The notes: generated from the letters alone by a model not told the origin. A DNA stretch of 64,000 bases from Bacteroidota bacterium (GCA_025963725.1 JAOQAE010000004.1:617616-681615), one strand, 5' to 3'; positions 16,395 to 25,522 are shown, counted from the stretch's first letter. Numbers and translations are program-made.

Positions 16395-16406
16395 ATGTAT
16401 ATACAT
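16395..16406. promoter_or_regulatory. Putative MarR operator 2, upstream of yceI-like gene
   Basis: This is a second perfect copy of ATGTATATACAT, 52 bases before the yceI-like ATG and 19 bases after the marR stop. It is followed by TAAATGTATT. Its position implies an internal promoter for the downstream four genes, although no exact TAnnTTTG box is found there. Confidence 0.6.
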
Positions 16407-16458
16407 TAAATGTATTAATATTAATTAAATTAACCAATAACTAAAAACAAAAAGAAAA

Positions 16459-17007
16459 ATGGAAGCAACTCAGAAAGAAACAAAAGTATGGTCACTTGAC
16501 CCGACACATTCAAGCGTTCACTTTGCGGTGAAGCACATGGTAGTGAGCAATACAAAAGGCGCATTCGAAAGCTATAAGCTGAATGTGGAAACACAGGGCC
16601 TCGACTTTGAAAATGCAAAGATCGACCTGGAGATCGATGTGAAAAGCATTAACACCAATATGGCCGACAGGGATAACCACCTGCGTTCCCCGGATTTCTT
16701 TGATGCCGACAAATTTCCGGTGATCCGTTTCGTTTCCACGGAAATGAAAAAGCTGAACGATGAGGATTACCTGTTAAAAGGAAACATCACCATTAAAGAC
16801 GTGACAAAACCCATCGAATTTAAAGTGAATTACGGCGGACAGGTGATCGACCCATGGGGAAATATCCGTTCGGGCTTTACGCTTGAAAGCGCGATCGACC
16901 GTTTTGATTTCGGCCTTACCTGGAACGCACTGATCGAAGCCGGAGGCGCAATGGTTGGAAAGACCGTGAAGCTGCAGGCGGAGATAGAAGTGGTGACTCC
17001 CAAATAA
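16459..17007 (+). CDS. YceI-family lipocalin-like protein
   Basis: The 182-aa protein has the YceI signature throughout: WSLDPTHSSVHFAVKHMVVS near the N-terminus, DNHLRSPDFFDADKFPVIRF in the middle, and a GNITIKDVTKPIEFKV block. The family forms a beta-barrel that can bind isoprenoid quinones or similar lipids. This copy has no signal peptide and is probably cytoplasmic. It follows the second putative MarR operator, and the dioxygenase gene begins 31 bases after it. Confidence 0.92.
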   Translation: MEATQKETKVWSLDPTHSSVHFAVKHMVVSNTKGAFESYKLNVETQGLDFENAKIDLEIDVKSINTNMADRDNHLRSPDFFDADKFPVIRFVSTEMKKLNDEDYLLKGNITIKDVTKPIEFKVNYGGQVIDPWGNIRSGFTLESAIDRFDFGLTWNALIEAGGAMVGKTVKLQAEIEVVTPK

Positions 17008-17038
17008 GTTATTTAAATAAAATTATATCTTTACTACA

Positions 17039-17824
17039 ATGACAACTCCTGCAAAAATCACCCCGGCATTATTCGTAAGCCATGGCTCTCCGATGAATGC
17101 AATAGCGGAAAATAAATACACACAGGGCCTGAATGAAATAGGGAACAAGCTCAAAGACGTGAGCGCGATCCTGATCATTTCGGCGCACTGGGAAACCAAG
17201 GGCGTGTTTGTTACCGCATCGGAAACATTGCCTACCTACCACGATTTCAGGGGCTTTCCGCAGGAGCTGTTCAATGTAGAATACCCTGTTAAAGCTGCTT
17301 TGGAGCTTATCCCGGAAATAGAGAAGCTCACGGGAGAGCCCGTAAAACGTGATATGCAGCGCGGCCTCGACCACGGCGCCTGGAGCATGCTGGTACATTT
17401 ATTTCCTGACAAGGATATAAAGGTGCTGCAACTGAGCATCGACCGGGGCAAAACGTTTGCGGAGCACCTGGAGTTCGCTAAAAAGCTGGCTCCTTTACGC
17501 GAGCAGAATGTCCTGATCCTTGCAAGTGGAAATATGACACACAATTTTTCATTCCTCGATTTTTCGAATGAAAATGCGGCACCTTTCGATTGGGCTTTGC
17601 AGTTTGATGAGCTGGTGAAAAATGCGTTTTTAAACAATGATGCGGATGCGCTTGTTGCTATAAAAAATAATGATGAATTGTTCCGCATCAATCACCCTAC
17701 CGACGACCATTACATTCCCCTGCTTTATCTTGCAGGAGTGCGGAATAAAAAGGATAAGGCGGAGTTCCCTCACATGAGCTGGCAATACGGCACAATGAGC
17801 ATGCGTCATATTTTGTTGAATTAA
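17039..17824 (+). CDS. Class III extradiol dioxygenase (LigB/DODA, YgiD-like)
   Basis: The 261-aa enzyme matches the 4,5-DOPA dioxygenase-type LigB family. HGSPMNA (15-21) and the SAHWE metal-site region (about 48-52) are visible, together with the DHGAWSMLVHLFPD block (about 115-128) and LASGNMTHN (about 164-172). Such enzymes use Fe(II) or Zn(II) to cleave or bind catechols; E. coli YgiD is the closest named relative I recall. A near-consensus box TATCTTTA (17026-17033) lies directly before the ATG. It sits between yceI and the YciI-like gene (13-base gap), in keeping with an aromatic or quinone detoxification role. Confidence 0.92.
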   Translation: MTTPAKITPALFVSHGSPMNAIAENKYTQGLNEIGNKLKDVSAILIISAHWETKGVFVTASETLPTYHDFRGFPQELFNVEYPVKAALELIPEIEKLTGEPVKRDMQRGLDHGAWSMLVHLFPDKDIKVLQLSIDRGKTFAEHLEFAKKLAPLREQNVLILASGNMTHNFSFLDFSNENAAPFDWALQFDELVKNAFLNNDADALVAIKNNDELFRINHPTDDHYIPLLYLAGVRNKKDKAEFPHMSWQYGTMSMRHILLN

Positions 17825-17837
17825 AAAGAAGGAAATT

Positions 17838-18134
17838 ATGAACCCGTATATGGTAATAATAAAGCTGCCGAATGAGCTCACAGAGGATTTTGTGCTGCTG
17901 ATCCCAAAGCAGCGTGCGCACATCGACAAGCTGATGGACGAAGGGAAGATCCTGCAGTACTCGCTTGCCGCCGACAGGAGCTTCCTGTGGGTAACGGTGA
18001 TCGCAGAATCGGAGCGAAAGGTGATGGACCTGCTTTCCACTTTCCCGCTCATCGATTACATGAGCCCGATCGTTACAGAGCTCGCTTTCCACAACAGCGT
18101 CTCCAATGAGCTTCCGAAATTAATTATGAATTAA
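17838..18134 (+). CDS. YciI/muconolactone-isomerase-like small protein
   Basis: This 98-aa ferredoxin-like-fold protein has the layout of YciI and muconolactone isomerase-like proteins: a beta strand PYMVIIKLP, then HIDKLMDEGKILQYSLA, a second strand LWVTVIAES and a final helix (VMDLLSTFPLIDYMSPIV). The exact activity is unknown. It is 13 bases after the dioxygenase and 30 bases before the pirin gene, so cotranscription is very likely. Confidence 0.75.
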   Translation: MNPYMVIIKLPNELTEDFVLLIPKQRAHIDKLMDEGKILQYSLAADRSFLWVTVIAESERKVMDLLSTFPLIDYMSPIVTELAFHNSVSNELPKLIMN

Positions 18135-18164
18135 ACCTCAAAAAAAAAGAAAGAACAAATAAAG

Positions 18165-18875
18165 ATGAAAACTGTTTTTCATAAATCAACAGAGCGCGGA
18201 CATGCCGACCACGGATGGCTGAATGCTCATCACTCGTTTAGCTTTGCAAGCTATCATGATCCTTCCAAAGTCCATTTCGGGCTGCTGAGGGTGTTGAATG
18301 ATGATATTGTTGCGCCGGGAAAAGGCTTCGGCATGCACCCGCACGACAATATGGAAATTGTGACGATTCCCCTGAGCGGAACGCTGGAGCACCGCGACAG
18401 CATGGGAAATATCGGCGTGATCAGCCCGAATGAAGTTCAGGCGATGAGCGCAGGCTCGGGATTAACGCATTCCGAATACAACCATTCGGCAACTGAGCCG
18501 ATCAACCTGCTCCAGATCTGGGTTTTCCCGAAGGAAAGGAACATCAAGCCGCGTTACGACCAGAAGATCTTTTCGGCTGCCGATAAGGAAGGCAAATTTA
18601 AATTGATCGTTGCGCCAGAGCGTTCCGAAGATGTGATGTGGATCAACCAGGATGCTTATTTTTCGCTTGGTAAGTTTACGCTGCCTTCAACGCAGGAATA
18701 TAAAATGAAGCATGCCGGCAATGGCGCTTATGTATTTGTGATCGAAGGCGGCGCTACCATTAACGGGCAGAAGCTCGGCAAGCGCGATGCGATCGGTGTT
18801 TGGGAAACAGCGGAATTTTCGATCGATGTGGATGCAAACTCTGAGATCCTTGTGATCGATGTACCGATGAATTAG
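18165..18875 (+). CDS. Pirin-family bicupin (YhhW-like)
   Basis: The 236-aa pirin has the canonical metal-binding first cupin (GFGMHPHDNMEIVTIPLSG) with the His/Glu set, and the SAGSGLTHSEYNHS block. A second cupin lies at about 150-230. YhhW-type pirins can act as quercetin 2,3-dioxygenases; others act as metal-dependent cofactors, so the activity here is not fixed. The start HKSTERGHADHGWLNAHHSF is typical of the family. It closes the MarR cluster and is followed by a strong terminator. Confidence 0.93.
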   Translation: MKTVFHKSTERGHADHGWLNAHHSFSFASYHDPSKVHFGLLRVLNDDIVAPGKGFGMHPHDNMEIVTIPLSGTLEHRDSMGNIGVISPNEVQAMSAGSGLTHSEYNHSATEPINLLQIWVFPKERNIKPRYDQKIFSAADKEGKFKLIVAPERSEDVMWINQDAYFSLGKFTLPSTQEYKMKHAGNGAYVFVIEGGATINGQKLGKRDAIGVWETAEFSIDVDANSEILVIDVPMN

Positions 18876-18895
18876 TATTGATTTTAATACAATTG

Positions 18896-18936
18896 AAAAA
18901 GAGAATGGCTGAGGCTGTTCTCTTTTTGTTTTTTGT
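18896..18936 (+). terminator. Rho-independent terminator of the marR-pirin cluster
   Basis: The stem AAAAAGAGAA/TTCTCTTTTT (18896-18905 with 18918-18927) has a 12-base loop and is followed by GTTTTTTG. It lies 21 bases after the pirin stop and ends the plus-strand cluster. Confidence 0.75.
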
Positions 18937-18948
18937 GATGCTGCACTT

Positions 18949-19165
18949 ACCACCCCTGGCCCCTCCTGGGAGGAGGGGAATGCTCCGTTGGAAGCATTTG
19001 AGCAGAATGTTACAATTTAGGATTCTATTATGATGTTGGCAGGATCAGCTCCCTCCTGAGAGAAGGGAATGCTCCGTTAAATAATTTGAGCAGGATGTTC
19101 AATGAGTATTGTTATTAAGATGCTCACAGGGATCAGCTCCCTCCTTGTAGGAGGGTTGGGGTGGT
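18949..19165. repeat. Intergenic repeat element, ACCACCCC family, composite copy
   Basis: This 217-base copy starts ACCACCCCTGGCCCCTCC and ends GGAGGGTTGGGGTGGT. It contains two internal units: GGATCAGCTCCCTCC occurs twice (about 19043 and 19130) and ATGCTCCGTT twice. It probably arose by tandem duplication of part of the element. It separates the pirin gene from the convergent methyltransferase. Confidence 0.75.
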
Positions 19166-19168
19166 ACC

Positions 19169-19771
19169 TTACCAGGAAGCATTTTGCTGCACTTTCACAA
19201 GATTAATAAACAACTCTCTTCCCGCTCTTGGCTTTATTGAATTATAGCACGGTTCAAAGGTTTTAAAACGGAACTGCTTTTCGAAATACGCAGCATATTC
19301 TTCCTTTGATCCGCCGAAAGGAGGCTTATCAGCATTCAGCTTATCGTTGAACAGAAGTCCCACGAGTTTGCCGCCGGGCTTTAGCAAAGCGTGCATCTTT
19401 TCTGCATACTTTTTCCTCAGTGAAGGATCGAGCGCGCAGAAGAATGTTTGCTCGATGATCAGGTCATACTGCAACTGATGATCGAAAAAATCACCCGCCA
19501 GCAGGTGTCCGGAAGGAAATCCGGGAACGCGCTGTTTAAAATTATTCAGGGGCTCTTCAGAAAGGTCGATGATGCTTACATTGGAAAAGCCTTTGCTGAA
19601 AAGGTATTCGGCCTCGTATGCATTTCCGGCGCCGGGAATAAGTATGGAAATGTTTTTATCAGGAAGCTGATCGATGTATTCCTTTAAAGGCGGAGTGATG
19701 CTTCCTGTATCCCAGGCGGCATCATCCTCGCGGTAGCGTTTGGTCCAGTAATCTTTGTCGAGTTGATGCAT
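19169..19771 (-). CDS. TPMT-family SAM-dependent methyltransferase
   Basis: The 200-aa protein fits the thiopurine S-methyltransferase family: DYWTKRYREDDAAWDTGSIT at the start, motif I region ILIPGAGNAYEAEYL (about 43-57), IIDLSEEPL, and the family block LIIEQTFFCALDP. This class methylates small S, Se or Te nucleophiles or related xenobiotics. Eleven bases separate it from the upstream DUF5686 gene, so the two may be cotranscribed. Confidence 0.88.
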   Translation of the reverse strand: MHQLDKDYWTKRYREDDAAWDTGSITPPLKEYIDQLPDKNISILIPGAGNAYEAEYLFSKGFSNVSIIDLSEEPLNNFKQRVPGFPSGHLLAGDFFDHQLQYDLIIEQTFFCALDPSLRKKYAEKMHALLKPGGKLVGLLFNDKLNADKPPFGGSKEEYAAYFEKQFRFKTFEPCYNSIKPRAGRELFINLVKVQQNASW

Positions 19772-19782
19772 AATAGTATGAA

Positions 19783-22305
19783 TTAGAAGGAGAACTGCAG
19801 TCCGACCTTGATGCCCCAGGTGCTGATCTTGTTGCCGGGATTCGCTTTGCGGTAGTCACGCAGGTAAAAATCATCATTGTAGGTAAGGCGATATGTATAG
19901 TCGATGCGGATGAGATTGAAAATATTTTCTACGCCAAGGTCGGCTTCAAAATAGGGAACATCCTCCATCACCGTAAAATAATTGTTGGCATTGAATTGCT
20001 TGTTCTTATTGCTGAGCGTGCCGTAGATCATGTTGATGCCCACGATCTCGCGCCAGTTGTATTCTTTCAGGAATGGAATGCGGTTGAAGAATAAGCCGCT
20101 GAAATGATGCTGCAGGAACGCTTCAATGTACTGGTCGCTTACAAATTCAAAATTGCTCATCTGGTTGAACGTGTTGGTGGCGTAAATGTGAGTTTCGTTA
20201 CCGCGCGGGATCTCGAGAAGCGTGTAAGGTACCTTTGAGAATACTTTTCCCAGTTTAATGTATACCTGCGAAAAGCCCAGCGTTGCAAAGCGGAAGCGGT
20301 TGGAATAAGAAATGCTTGCCTTGTGATAATTAAAATCGCCATCCAGCACATCCTTTAATCCCAGTGTGTAATTGAGGCTGATCACGGCGGAGCGCTTGTT
20401 GCCAAAGCTGATGCGCTCGGTCCCGTTCTGCACATAGCGCTCTTTCCTTGAATAGCGGAGGTCGAGCAGGGCCTCGGTGATCGAATATTTACGCTGCAGA
20501 AAGATGTTGAACTGATCGCCGAAGGTAACCGGGAACAGCGGAGTGGTGCGGATGTTCTGAAACGTGACCTTTGAGCTGATGCCGATGTTGAAATCCTTTT
20601 CATACCAGATCCGCGCTTCCTGCTTTTTAACAAGGCGCGAGATCGGCCCGATGCCGGCAGCGAAGTTAAAGAGGTTGTTCGGCGACTGCCCGAGGTTCAT
20701 GTTGCTGGAAAAGCTGAAATCGGTGCCTGCCTGGTCGATATCGTCGCGGTACTGAATGCCCGCCTTGCTCCATGGAAAGCGGGTAAGGATGCGCTCGAGC
20801 TGCAGGTTGTATTTGAAGCCGTGATCCTTAAAGCCGTAAGCGCCATAACCGCGGATGATCCATGATTTGCTGAACTTCGCATTGGTGCGGAACCCGAGCT
20901 TCACCTTGTCGCCTTCATACTGGTTGCGGCTGTAGAGCTGCATGTAATGGCCAATGTCTACCGGGCCGAAATCCTTATAGCCCGAGAACAGGAAGTAAAG
21001 CACATTCACGCCTGTTTTGATGAAAGGGATATTGCGCACGGTATCGATCATATCGTACGATTTCGCTTCCATCTTTGTGAGTTGCTCATGCCGGTTGTTC
21101 CGCCACCAGGTGGTATCCTTGAGGATCGCATCTTCGGCGTAAACGGTGCTGGTCTCATAAAAATCGTTCTGCTTGGGCTGGTTGACCACGAAGTTGCGGT
21201 TGGAGTTATACGTGCGCACCACCATGCTTACGAACTTGCTGGTGATGGTGGTGTAATCCACGATGGTCCTCGTTTGCGAAGGTACCCAGGGGCCCGCGGG
21301 TGTGGGGATCAGCACTTCCTGGATGCGTGCCCTGTCGATCCAGTTCACATTTACATCCGGCGTAATTTCAAGGTCGAGCTGCTTGATCGCGAAGGTTGTA
21401 TCGGCGATCCAGAGCGTGCCGGTGTAGGCAAGATCTTTTTTGTTCTTTGGCCGGCAATCGATCTTGTAGCATTTCATGCTATCGATGAACACACTATCGA
21501 CCAGGTAATAATTGTAGAACAGCATCGCATTGTCGGCGATGGGGGAGAGAATGTCTTTCCCCTGAATGGCCACGGTGTTCTTTGCGAAATTATAGTTCTG
21601 GAAATCGGTGCCGGTGAGCTGCGATACGGCGCTGCCATCCTTCATTCCCACGAACTTGATCTTTACCGCTTCCACATTTTCGCGCTTCTTTTCCGCTTCC
21701 TTGTAGGAATAAATTTCCGAGATCACTTCGCTCATCATCACGGGGAGATTGGCTTTGCTTTCCTCTCCGGCAAGCACATCGAGGCTGTCCCAAAGGCTGA
21801 TGAAGGGCCTGAACAGCCTCCATTTGCGCATTTTCGGGGTGATGTTATCCACATCCGCTTCCTGCTTGGTGTAGCTGATATACTGAACTGAATTGAGGTT
21901 GTCGCGGTCGTACTTCGATTTATTTACCTGTGCATTTTTAATGATGCGCAAAGCAGGGTTGATGCCCGGCCGTACTTCCACGGTATTTAAGTTCAATGCT
22001 TCAGGGCTCAGCTGAAAATCGATGACCTGCGTTTGGCCTTTTTTTACGGGCTTCGCCTTCGACCTATAGCCGATGAGGGAAATGTAAATGGAATCTTTCG
22101 GAGTGTTGGTGGTGATGCTGTAATTGCCGTCAAAATCGGTTACAGTGCCAATGAGCGTGCCTTTGAAATAAACGTTCACAAAAGGGATCCCTGCATTGGT
22201 GCCTTTTTCTGTAACATGCCCCGTGATAATAGTTTCCTGTTGCGCTTTCAGCTGGATGCTGAGCACGAAGAGAAAAAGGAGGTATGTTATTTTTTTAAGG
22301 AACAT
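19783..22305 (-). CDS. DUF5686/carboxypeptidase-like regulatory domain outer-membrane protein
   Basis: The 840-aa protein has a signal peptide ending near LKAQ (about residue 21). A CarboxypepD_reg-like N-terminal plug domain follows (ITGHVTEKGTNAGIPFVNVY, GTVTDFDGNYSI). The large DUF5686 region is rich in aromatic beta strands and ends in a C-terminal strand WGIKVGLQFSF with terminal Phe, which is typical of outer-membrane barrels. The family is common in Bacteroidota and its function is unsettled. The TPMT gene follows after 11 bases. The 5' side carries the inverted repeat at 22318-22398. Confidence 0.9.
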   Translation of the reverse strand: MFLKKITYLLFLFVLSIQLKAQQETIITGHVTEKGTNAGIPFVNVYFKGTLIGTVTDFDGNYSITTNTPKDSIYISLIGYRSKAKPVKKGQTQVIDFQLSPEALNLNTVEVRPGINPALRIIKNAQVNKSKYDRDNLNSVQYISYTKQEADVDNITPKMRKWRLFRPFISLWDSLDVLAGEESKANLPVMMSEVISEIYSYKEAEKKRENVEAVKIKFVGMKDGSAVSQLTGTDFQNYNFAKNTVAIQGKDILSPIADNAMLFYNYYLVDSVFIDSMKCYKIDCRPKNKKDLAYTGTLWIADTTFAIKQLDLEITPDVNVNWIDRARIQEVLIPTPAGPWVPSQTRTIVDYTTITSKFVSMVVRTYNSNRNFVVNQPKQNDFYETSTVYAEDAILKDTTWWRNNRHEQLTKMEAKSYDMIDTVRNIPFIKTGVNVLYFLFSGYKDFGPVDIGHYMQLYSRNQYEGDKVKLGFRTNAKFSKSWIIRGYGAYGFKDHGFKYNLQLERILTRFPWSKAGIQYRDDIDQAGTDFSFSSNMNLGQSPNNLFNFAAGIGPISRLVKKQEARIWYEKDFNIGISSKVTFQNIRTTPLFPVTFGDQFNIFLQRKYSITEALLDLRYSRKERYVQNGTERISFGNKRSAVISLNYTLGLKDVLDGDFNYHKASISYSNRFRFATLGFSQVYIKLGKVFSKVPYTLLEIPRGNETHIYATNTFNQMSNFEFVSDQYIEAFLQHHFSGLFFNRIPFLKEYNWREIVGINMIYGTLSNKNKQFNANNYFTVMEDVPYFEADLGVENIFNLIRIDYTYRLTYNDDFYLRDYRKANPGNKISTWGIKVGLQFSF

Positions 22306-22317
22306 GCTTAAGCCAAA

Positions 22318-22398
22318 GTCATCCCGTGCTCCGACACGGGATCTGTTTATTAAAAACTACTACCATTCATGAGATCCCGTGTCGGGGCACGGGATGAC
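22318..22398. repeat. Intergenic inverted repeat, GTCATCCCGTG family
   Basis: This 81-base element has long inverted ends: GTCATCCCGTGCTCCGACAC at the left and the matching GTGTCGGGGCACGGGATGAC at the right. A single arm of the same family occurs at 32071-32097. It lies between the DUF5686 and rlmD genes, both on the minus strand, and may fold into a transcript hairpin. Confidence 0.75.
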
Positions 22399-22414
22399 GT
22401 TTAACCAAACAAAC

Positions 22415-23848
22415 CTACTTCAACTCCAGCAGCACTACGTTCTCCACATGGTGCGTTTGCGGGAACATATCCACCGGCTGCACTTTTGTTACTTTATATT
22501 TTGCATCCAGCAATTGCAGGTCCCTTGCCTGTGTTGCGGGATTACAGCTTACGTACACGATGCGCTGAGGCGCGATCTCAAGCATCTTATTGGTCACATC
22601 ATCGTGCATGCCTGCCCTTGGAGGATCGGTAATGATCACATCCGGCCTGCCGTTTGCGGCGATGAATGCATCGTTCAGCACATCTTTCATATCGCCTGCA
22701 TAGAACACTGTATTGGTAATATTGTTTAGCTGCGAATTGATCTTCGCATCTTCGATAGCGGCCGGAACGTATTCAACACCCACCACTTTCTTCGCCTGGT
22801 GCGCCACGAAATTGGCGATGGTGCCGGTTCCTGTGTACAGGTCATACACCACCTCCGTATCTTTGATCGCCGCAAAATCGCGTGTCACCTTGTACAGCTC
22901 GTACGCCTGTTCGGAGTTGGTTTGGTAAAAGCTTTTCGGCCCGATCTTGAATTTCAGCCCTTCCATGTTTTCGTAGATGCTGTCGTTGCCCTTGTAGAGA
23001 ATGATCTCGAGGTCGCTGATGGTATCGTTCCGCTTGGAGTTGATCACATACTGGAGGGAAGTGATCTGCGGGAATTTTTCTGAAACATGGTTCAGCAGCT
23101 TTTCAATAGCTTCCTTATCGTTGTAGAAAAATGCAACGATGAGCATCCACTCGCCGGTAGAAGTACTGCGGATAATGATGTTGCGCAGCAGGCCCACCTG
23201 TTCCCTCAGGTCGAAGAAGGGGAGCTTGTTCTCCAGCGCATAATTCCTGATCTCGTTGCGGATGGCATTGGAAGGCTCTTCCTGCAGGTAGCAGGTATCA
23301 ATATCAAGGATCTTGTCGAACATGCCGGGAATGTGGAACCCAAGCGCATTGCGGCTGATCTCGCCAGCTTCCTCGCCGAAAGAAAGGTTCTTATCATTGA
23401 TCTGCTCGAGGGTCAGCCATTTTTTATTGGAGAATGTATATTCCAGCTTGTTGCGGTAAAAATAAACTTTTTGTGAAGGAAGGATCTGCGCGATCTCCGG
23501 CAGCTCGATCTTTGCAAGGCGCGTGAGCGCATCGCTTACCTGCTTCTGCTTGTAGAACAGCTGCCAGTCGTACGTCATGTTCTGCCATTTGCAGCCCCCG
23601 CAGGTGCCGAAATGCTTGCATACCGGGGCAGTGCGCTTTTCCGATGCCTCTTTCACGGCAATAGTATTCGCTTCCCTGTATTTGCTTTTTTTGCGCGTGA
23701 TCTGCAGGTCGACCAGGTCGCCCGGCACTGCGCCTTTGATAAAGATCACATACTCATCGGTACGCGCAACGGAATGCCCGTCGGAGCTGGCATCGGTCAC
23801 ACGTATATTTTCAAGCACAGGTAATGGCTTTTTATTGTTCTGTCTCAT
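22415..23848 (-). CDS. rlmD: 23S rRNA (uracil(1939)-C(5))-methyltransferase RlmD
   Basis: The 477-aa protein has a TRAM domain at about 10-65 and an iron-sulfur cluster site C77, C83, C86 (FGTCGGCKWQ) plus C186. The catalytic domain shows QTN (309-311), YDLYTGTGTI (motif I, 335-344), ITDPPRAG (406-413) and the nucleophile Cys435 in SCNPATQARDL. All are diagnostic of the RumA/RlmD family, which methylates a uridine in 23S rRNA. The length and complete motifs indicate an intact enzyme. Its nearest named alternative, the RlmCD-type dual enzyme, cannot be excluded. Confidence 0.93.
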   Translation of the reverse strand: MRQNNKKPLPVLENIRVTDASSDGHSVARTDEYVIFIKGAVPGDLVDLQITRKKSKYREANTIAVKEASEKRTAPVCKHFGTCGGCKWQNMTYDWQLFYKQKQVSDALTRLAKIELPEIAQILPSQKVYFYRNKLEYTFSNKKWLTLEQINDKNLSFGEEAGEISRNALGFHIPGMFDKILDIDTCYLQEEPSNAIRNEIRNYALENKLPFFDLREQVGLLRNIIIRSTSTGEWMLIVAFFYNDKEAIEKLLNHVSEKFPQITSLQYVINSKRNDTISDLEIILYKGNDSIYENMEGLKFKIGPKSFYQTNSEQAYELYKVTRDFAAIKDTEVVYDLYTGTGTIANFVAHQAKKVVGVEYVPAAIEDAKINSQLNNITNTVFYAGDMKDVLNDAFIAANGRPDVIITDPPRAGMHDDVTNKMLEIAPQRIVYVSCNPATQARDLQLLDAKYKVTKVQPVDMFPQTHHVENVVLLELK

Positions 23849-24030
23849 AGTAGGGCATTAGCGCTTTTTCAGCGGATGTAAATTTACTAAAACCCTTTGG
23901 ATAAATAAGCCTGTATTTGGCTCTATGCGGGCTTAAATATCATCCGGGAAAAAGTGGATGTATCTTTTTTTTGGTGCATCGTTATATATTCAAAATTACT
24001 TCCCCGCTTTCATCTCTAAAACCAACCGCC

Positions 24031-25506
24031 ATGAAAATCACCACCATCAGCAAGCTCAATGCAAGGATCGCCATCAGCATTGCAGCGGCAGGCGCGATCA
24101 TCAGCATCGCATTTGTAAGATCAGCCCCGAAAGAAGAACAGGCAGCGCTCACAGAAAAAAAGAAAGTGGCGCCGCCGATGAAGGAAGCGGATGTTGCATA
24201 CACACACTACAGCGTGAGCGCTGCAGAAAGCTCGAAGCTGGATTACAGCACAGGCTCCGTGATCAGCATCCCGGCAAATGCATTTGTAGACAAGCAGGGA
24301 AAACCTGTGGAAGGCAAGGTGGATATACAGTACAGGGAGTTTCACGACCCTGCCGATTTTTTTGTGAGCGGCATCCCGATGACCTACGATTCTGCCGGAA
24401 CCGAATATCATTTTGAATCAGCCGGAATGCTCGAGATCCTTGCTTACCAGGATGGGAAGCCGGTTTTCATCAACCCGGATAAAAAGATAGTGGTGGAAAT
24501 GGCATCGCAGCAGCAGGATGATAAATACAACATTTACCGCTTCGATTCGCTGGCGGGTAACTGGAAATTTGTTTACAAGGACAGGGCTTCCGGGAAAACA
24601 ACGGCGGATGTTCCTGTTGCATCCGCAGCCCCCGTTCCGGCAAAAATGCCGGTAACCGCCGCGCTGATGGAGCAGGAAAAGCAGGAAGAGCTGCTGAAGC
24701 CGGCATTGGCGAATAATGCTAATTATCAGTTTGACCTTGCACTCGACCTGAATGAATTTCCGGAATTGTCGGTTTACAAGAATATGAAATTTGAGGTGAA
24801 AGAGGGTGCCAGTGATTTTAATAAAGGCTATGCAAGCGTTACCTGGAGCGATGTGTCCTTGAAAAAAAGCAATACGGGAAGTTACCTGATGACGCTATCC
24901 TACGCTACCGATTCGCATACATTTGAAGTGAACCCTGTGTTCGATAAAGCTGCTTATGCCGCTGCCTTTTCAACCTACACCTCAATGCTTGAAGAACGCA
25001 GGAAACAGGAACTGCTCCTCAAAAAGCAGGATGATTCACTGTATGCAGCTGCGCAGTCCGACAGGCTGAACCGCAACGACCTTGCAAGCGGAAGCCGTGC
25101 AAAAATGATGGCGTTGTTTCAAAAGGAAGAGCTGGTAAGCAGAACGTTTATGATCAGCGGCTTCGGCATCTGGAACTCTGATTGTCCTGCATCGCTGCCG
25201 AAAGGAGAACAGTTTGCTGCCACCTATGTTGATTCAACCGGAAAGAAGCTCCGCTTCCACGCACTCTATCTCGTTGAGAAAGGACGCAATGCAATGTTTA
25301 AGATGTATTCTGCCGAACGCCTGTATTTTAACCCGGCTAAGCGAAACATTATCTGGGCTCTTACGGAGGAAAACAAACTTGCCGTATGCCTTGAGGACGA
25401 TTTTAAAGCGCTGAAGGAAAAGCATGACAGCTGCACCGTTCAGATGCAGGTGATCGGGCAGGCGATAAAAACTACGGAAGATGTAAAGAAGATCCTGAAT
25501 TTTTAA
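24031..25506 (+). CDS. Secreted or membrane-anchored protein with conserved Bacteroidota extracellular domain
   Basis: The 491-aa product starts at ATG 24031; a longer reading from 23917 would place an unrelated stretch before the hydrophobic N-terminus. A signal anchor covers about 11-30. Residues about 70-160 match a conserved Bacteroidota module (TGSVISIPANAFVD, GKVDIQYREFHDPADFFVSG, SAGMLEILAYQDGKPVFI), related in look to ZU5/regulatory beta-sandwich domains. A charged helix (about 320-345) and a C-terminal domain follow. An imperfect -7 box (TATCTTTT, 23961) precedes it. The next gene starts 19 bases downstream with a strong SD. Function is unknown. Confidence 0.8.
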   Translation: MKITTISKLNARIAISIAAAGAIISIAFVRSAPKEEQAALTEKKKVAPPMKEADVAYTHYSVSAAESSKLDYSTGSVISIPANAFVDKQGKPVEGKVDIQYREFHDPADFFVSGIPMTYDSAGTEYHFESAGMLEILAYQDGKPVFINPDKKIVVEMASQQQDDKYNIYRFDSLAGNWKFVYKDRASGKTTADVPVASAAPVPAKMPVTAALMEQEKQEELLKPALANNANYQFDLALDLNEFPELSVYKNMKFEVKEGASDFNKGYASVTWSDVSLKKSNTGSYLMTLSYATDSHTFEVNPVFDKAAYAAAFSTYTSMLEERRKQELLLKKQDDSLYAAAQSDRLNRNDLASGSRAKMMALFQKEELVSRTFMISGFGIWNSDCPASLPKGEQFAATYVDSTGKKLRFHALYLVEKGRNAMFKMYSAERLYFNPAKRNIIWALTEENKLAVCLEDDFKALKEKHDSCTVQMQVIGQAIKTTEDVKKILNF

Positions 25507-25513
25507 ATCATGC

Positions 25514-25522
25514 AAAGGAGGT
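25514..25522 (+). promoter_or_regulatory. Strong Shine-Dalgarno sequence
   Basis: AAAGGAGGT lies 3 bases before the ATG at 25526. Shine-Dalgarno sequences are rare in this window, as in Bacteroidota generally, so this near-perfect anti-16S match stands out. It supports the chosen start, although the spacing is short. Confidence 0.5.

Noticed and set aside
20947-21891. Long open frame of 314 codons on the plus strand inside the DUF5686 gene
   Set aside because: It lies antisense to a gene with signal peptide, plug domain and barrel end. Its composition (many Val, Gly and His) is that of a mirror frame and it has no recognisable motif.
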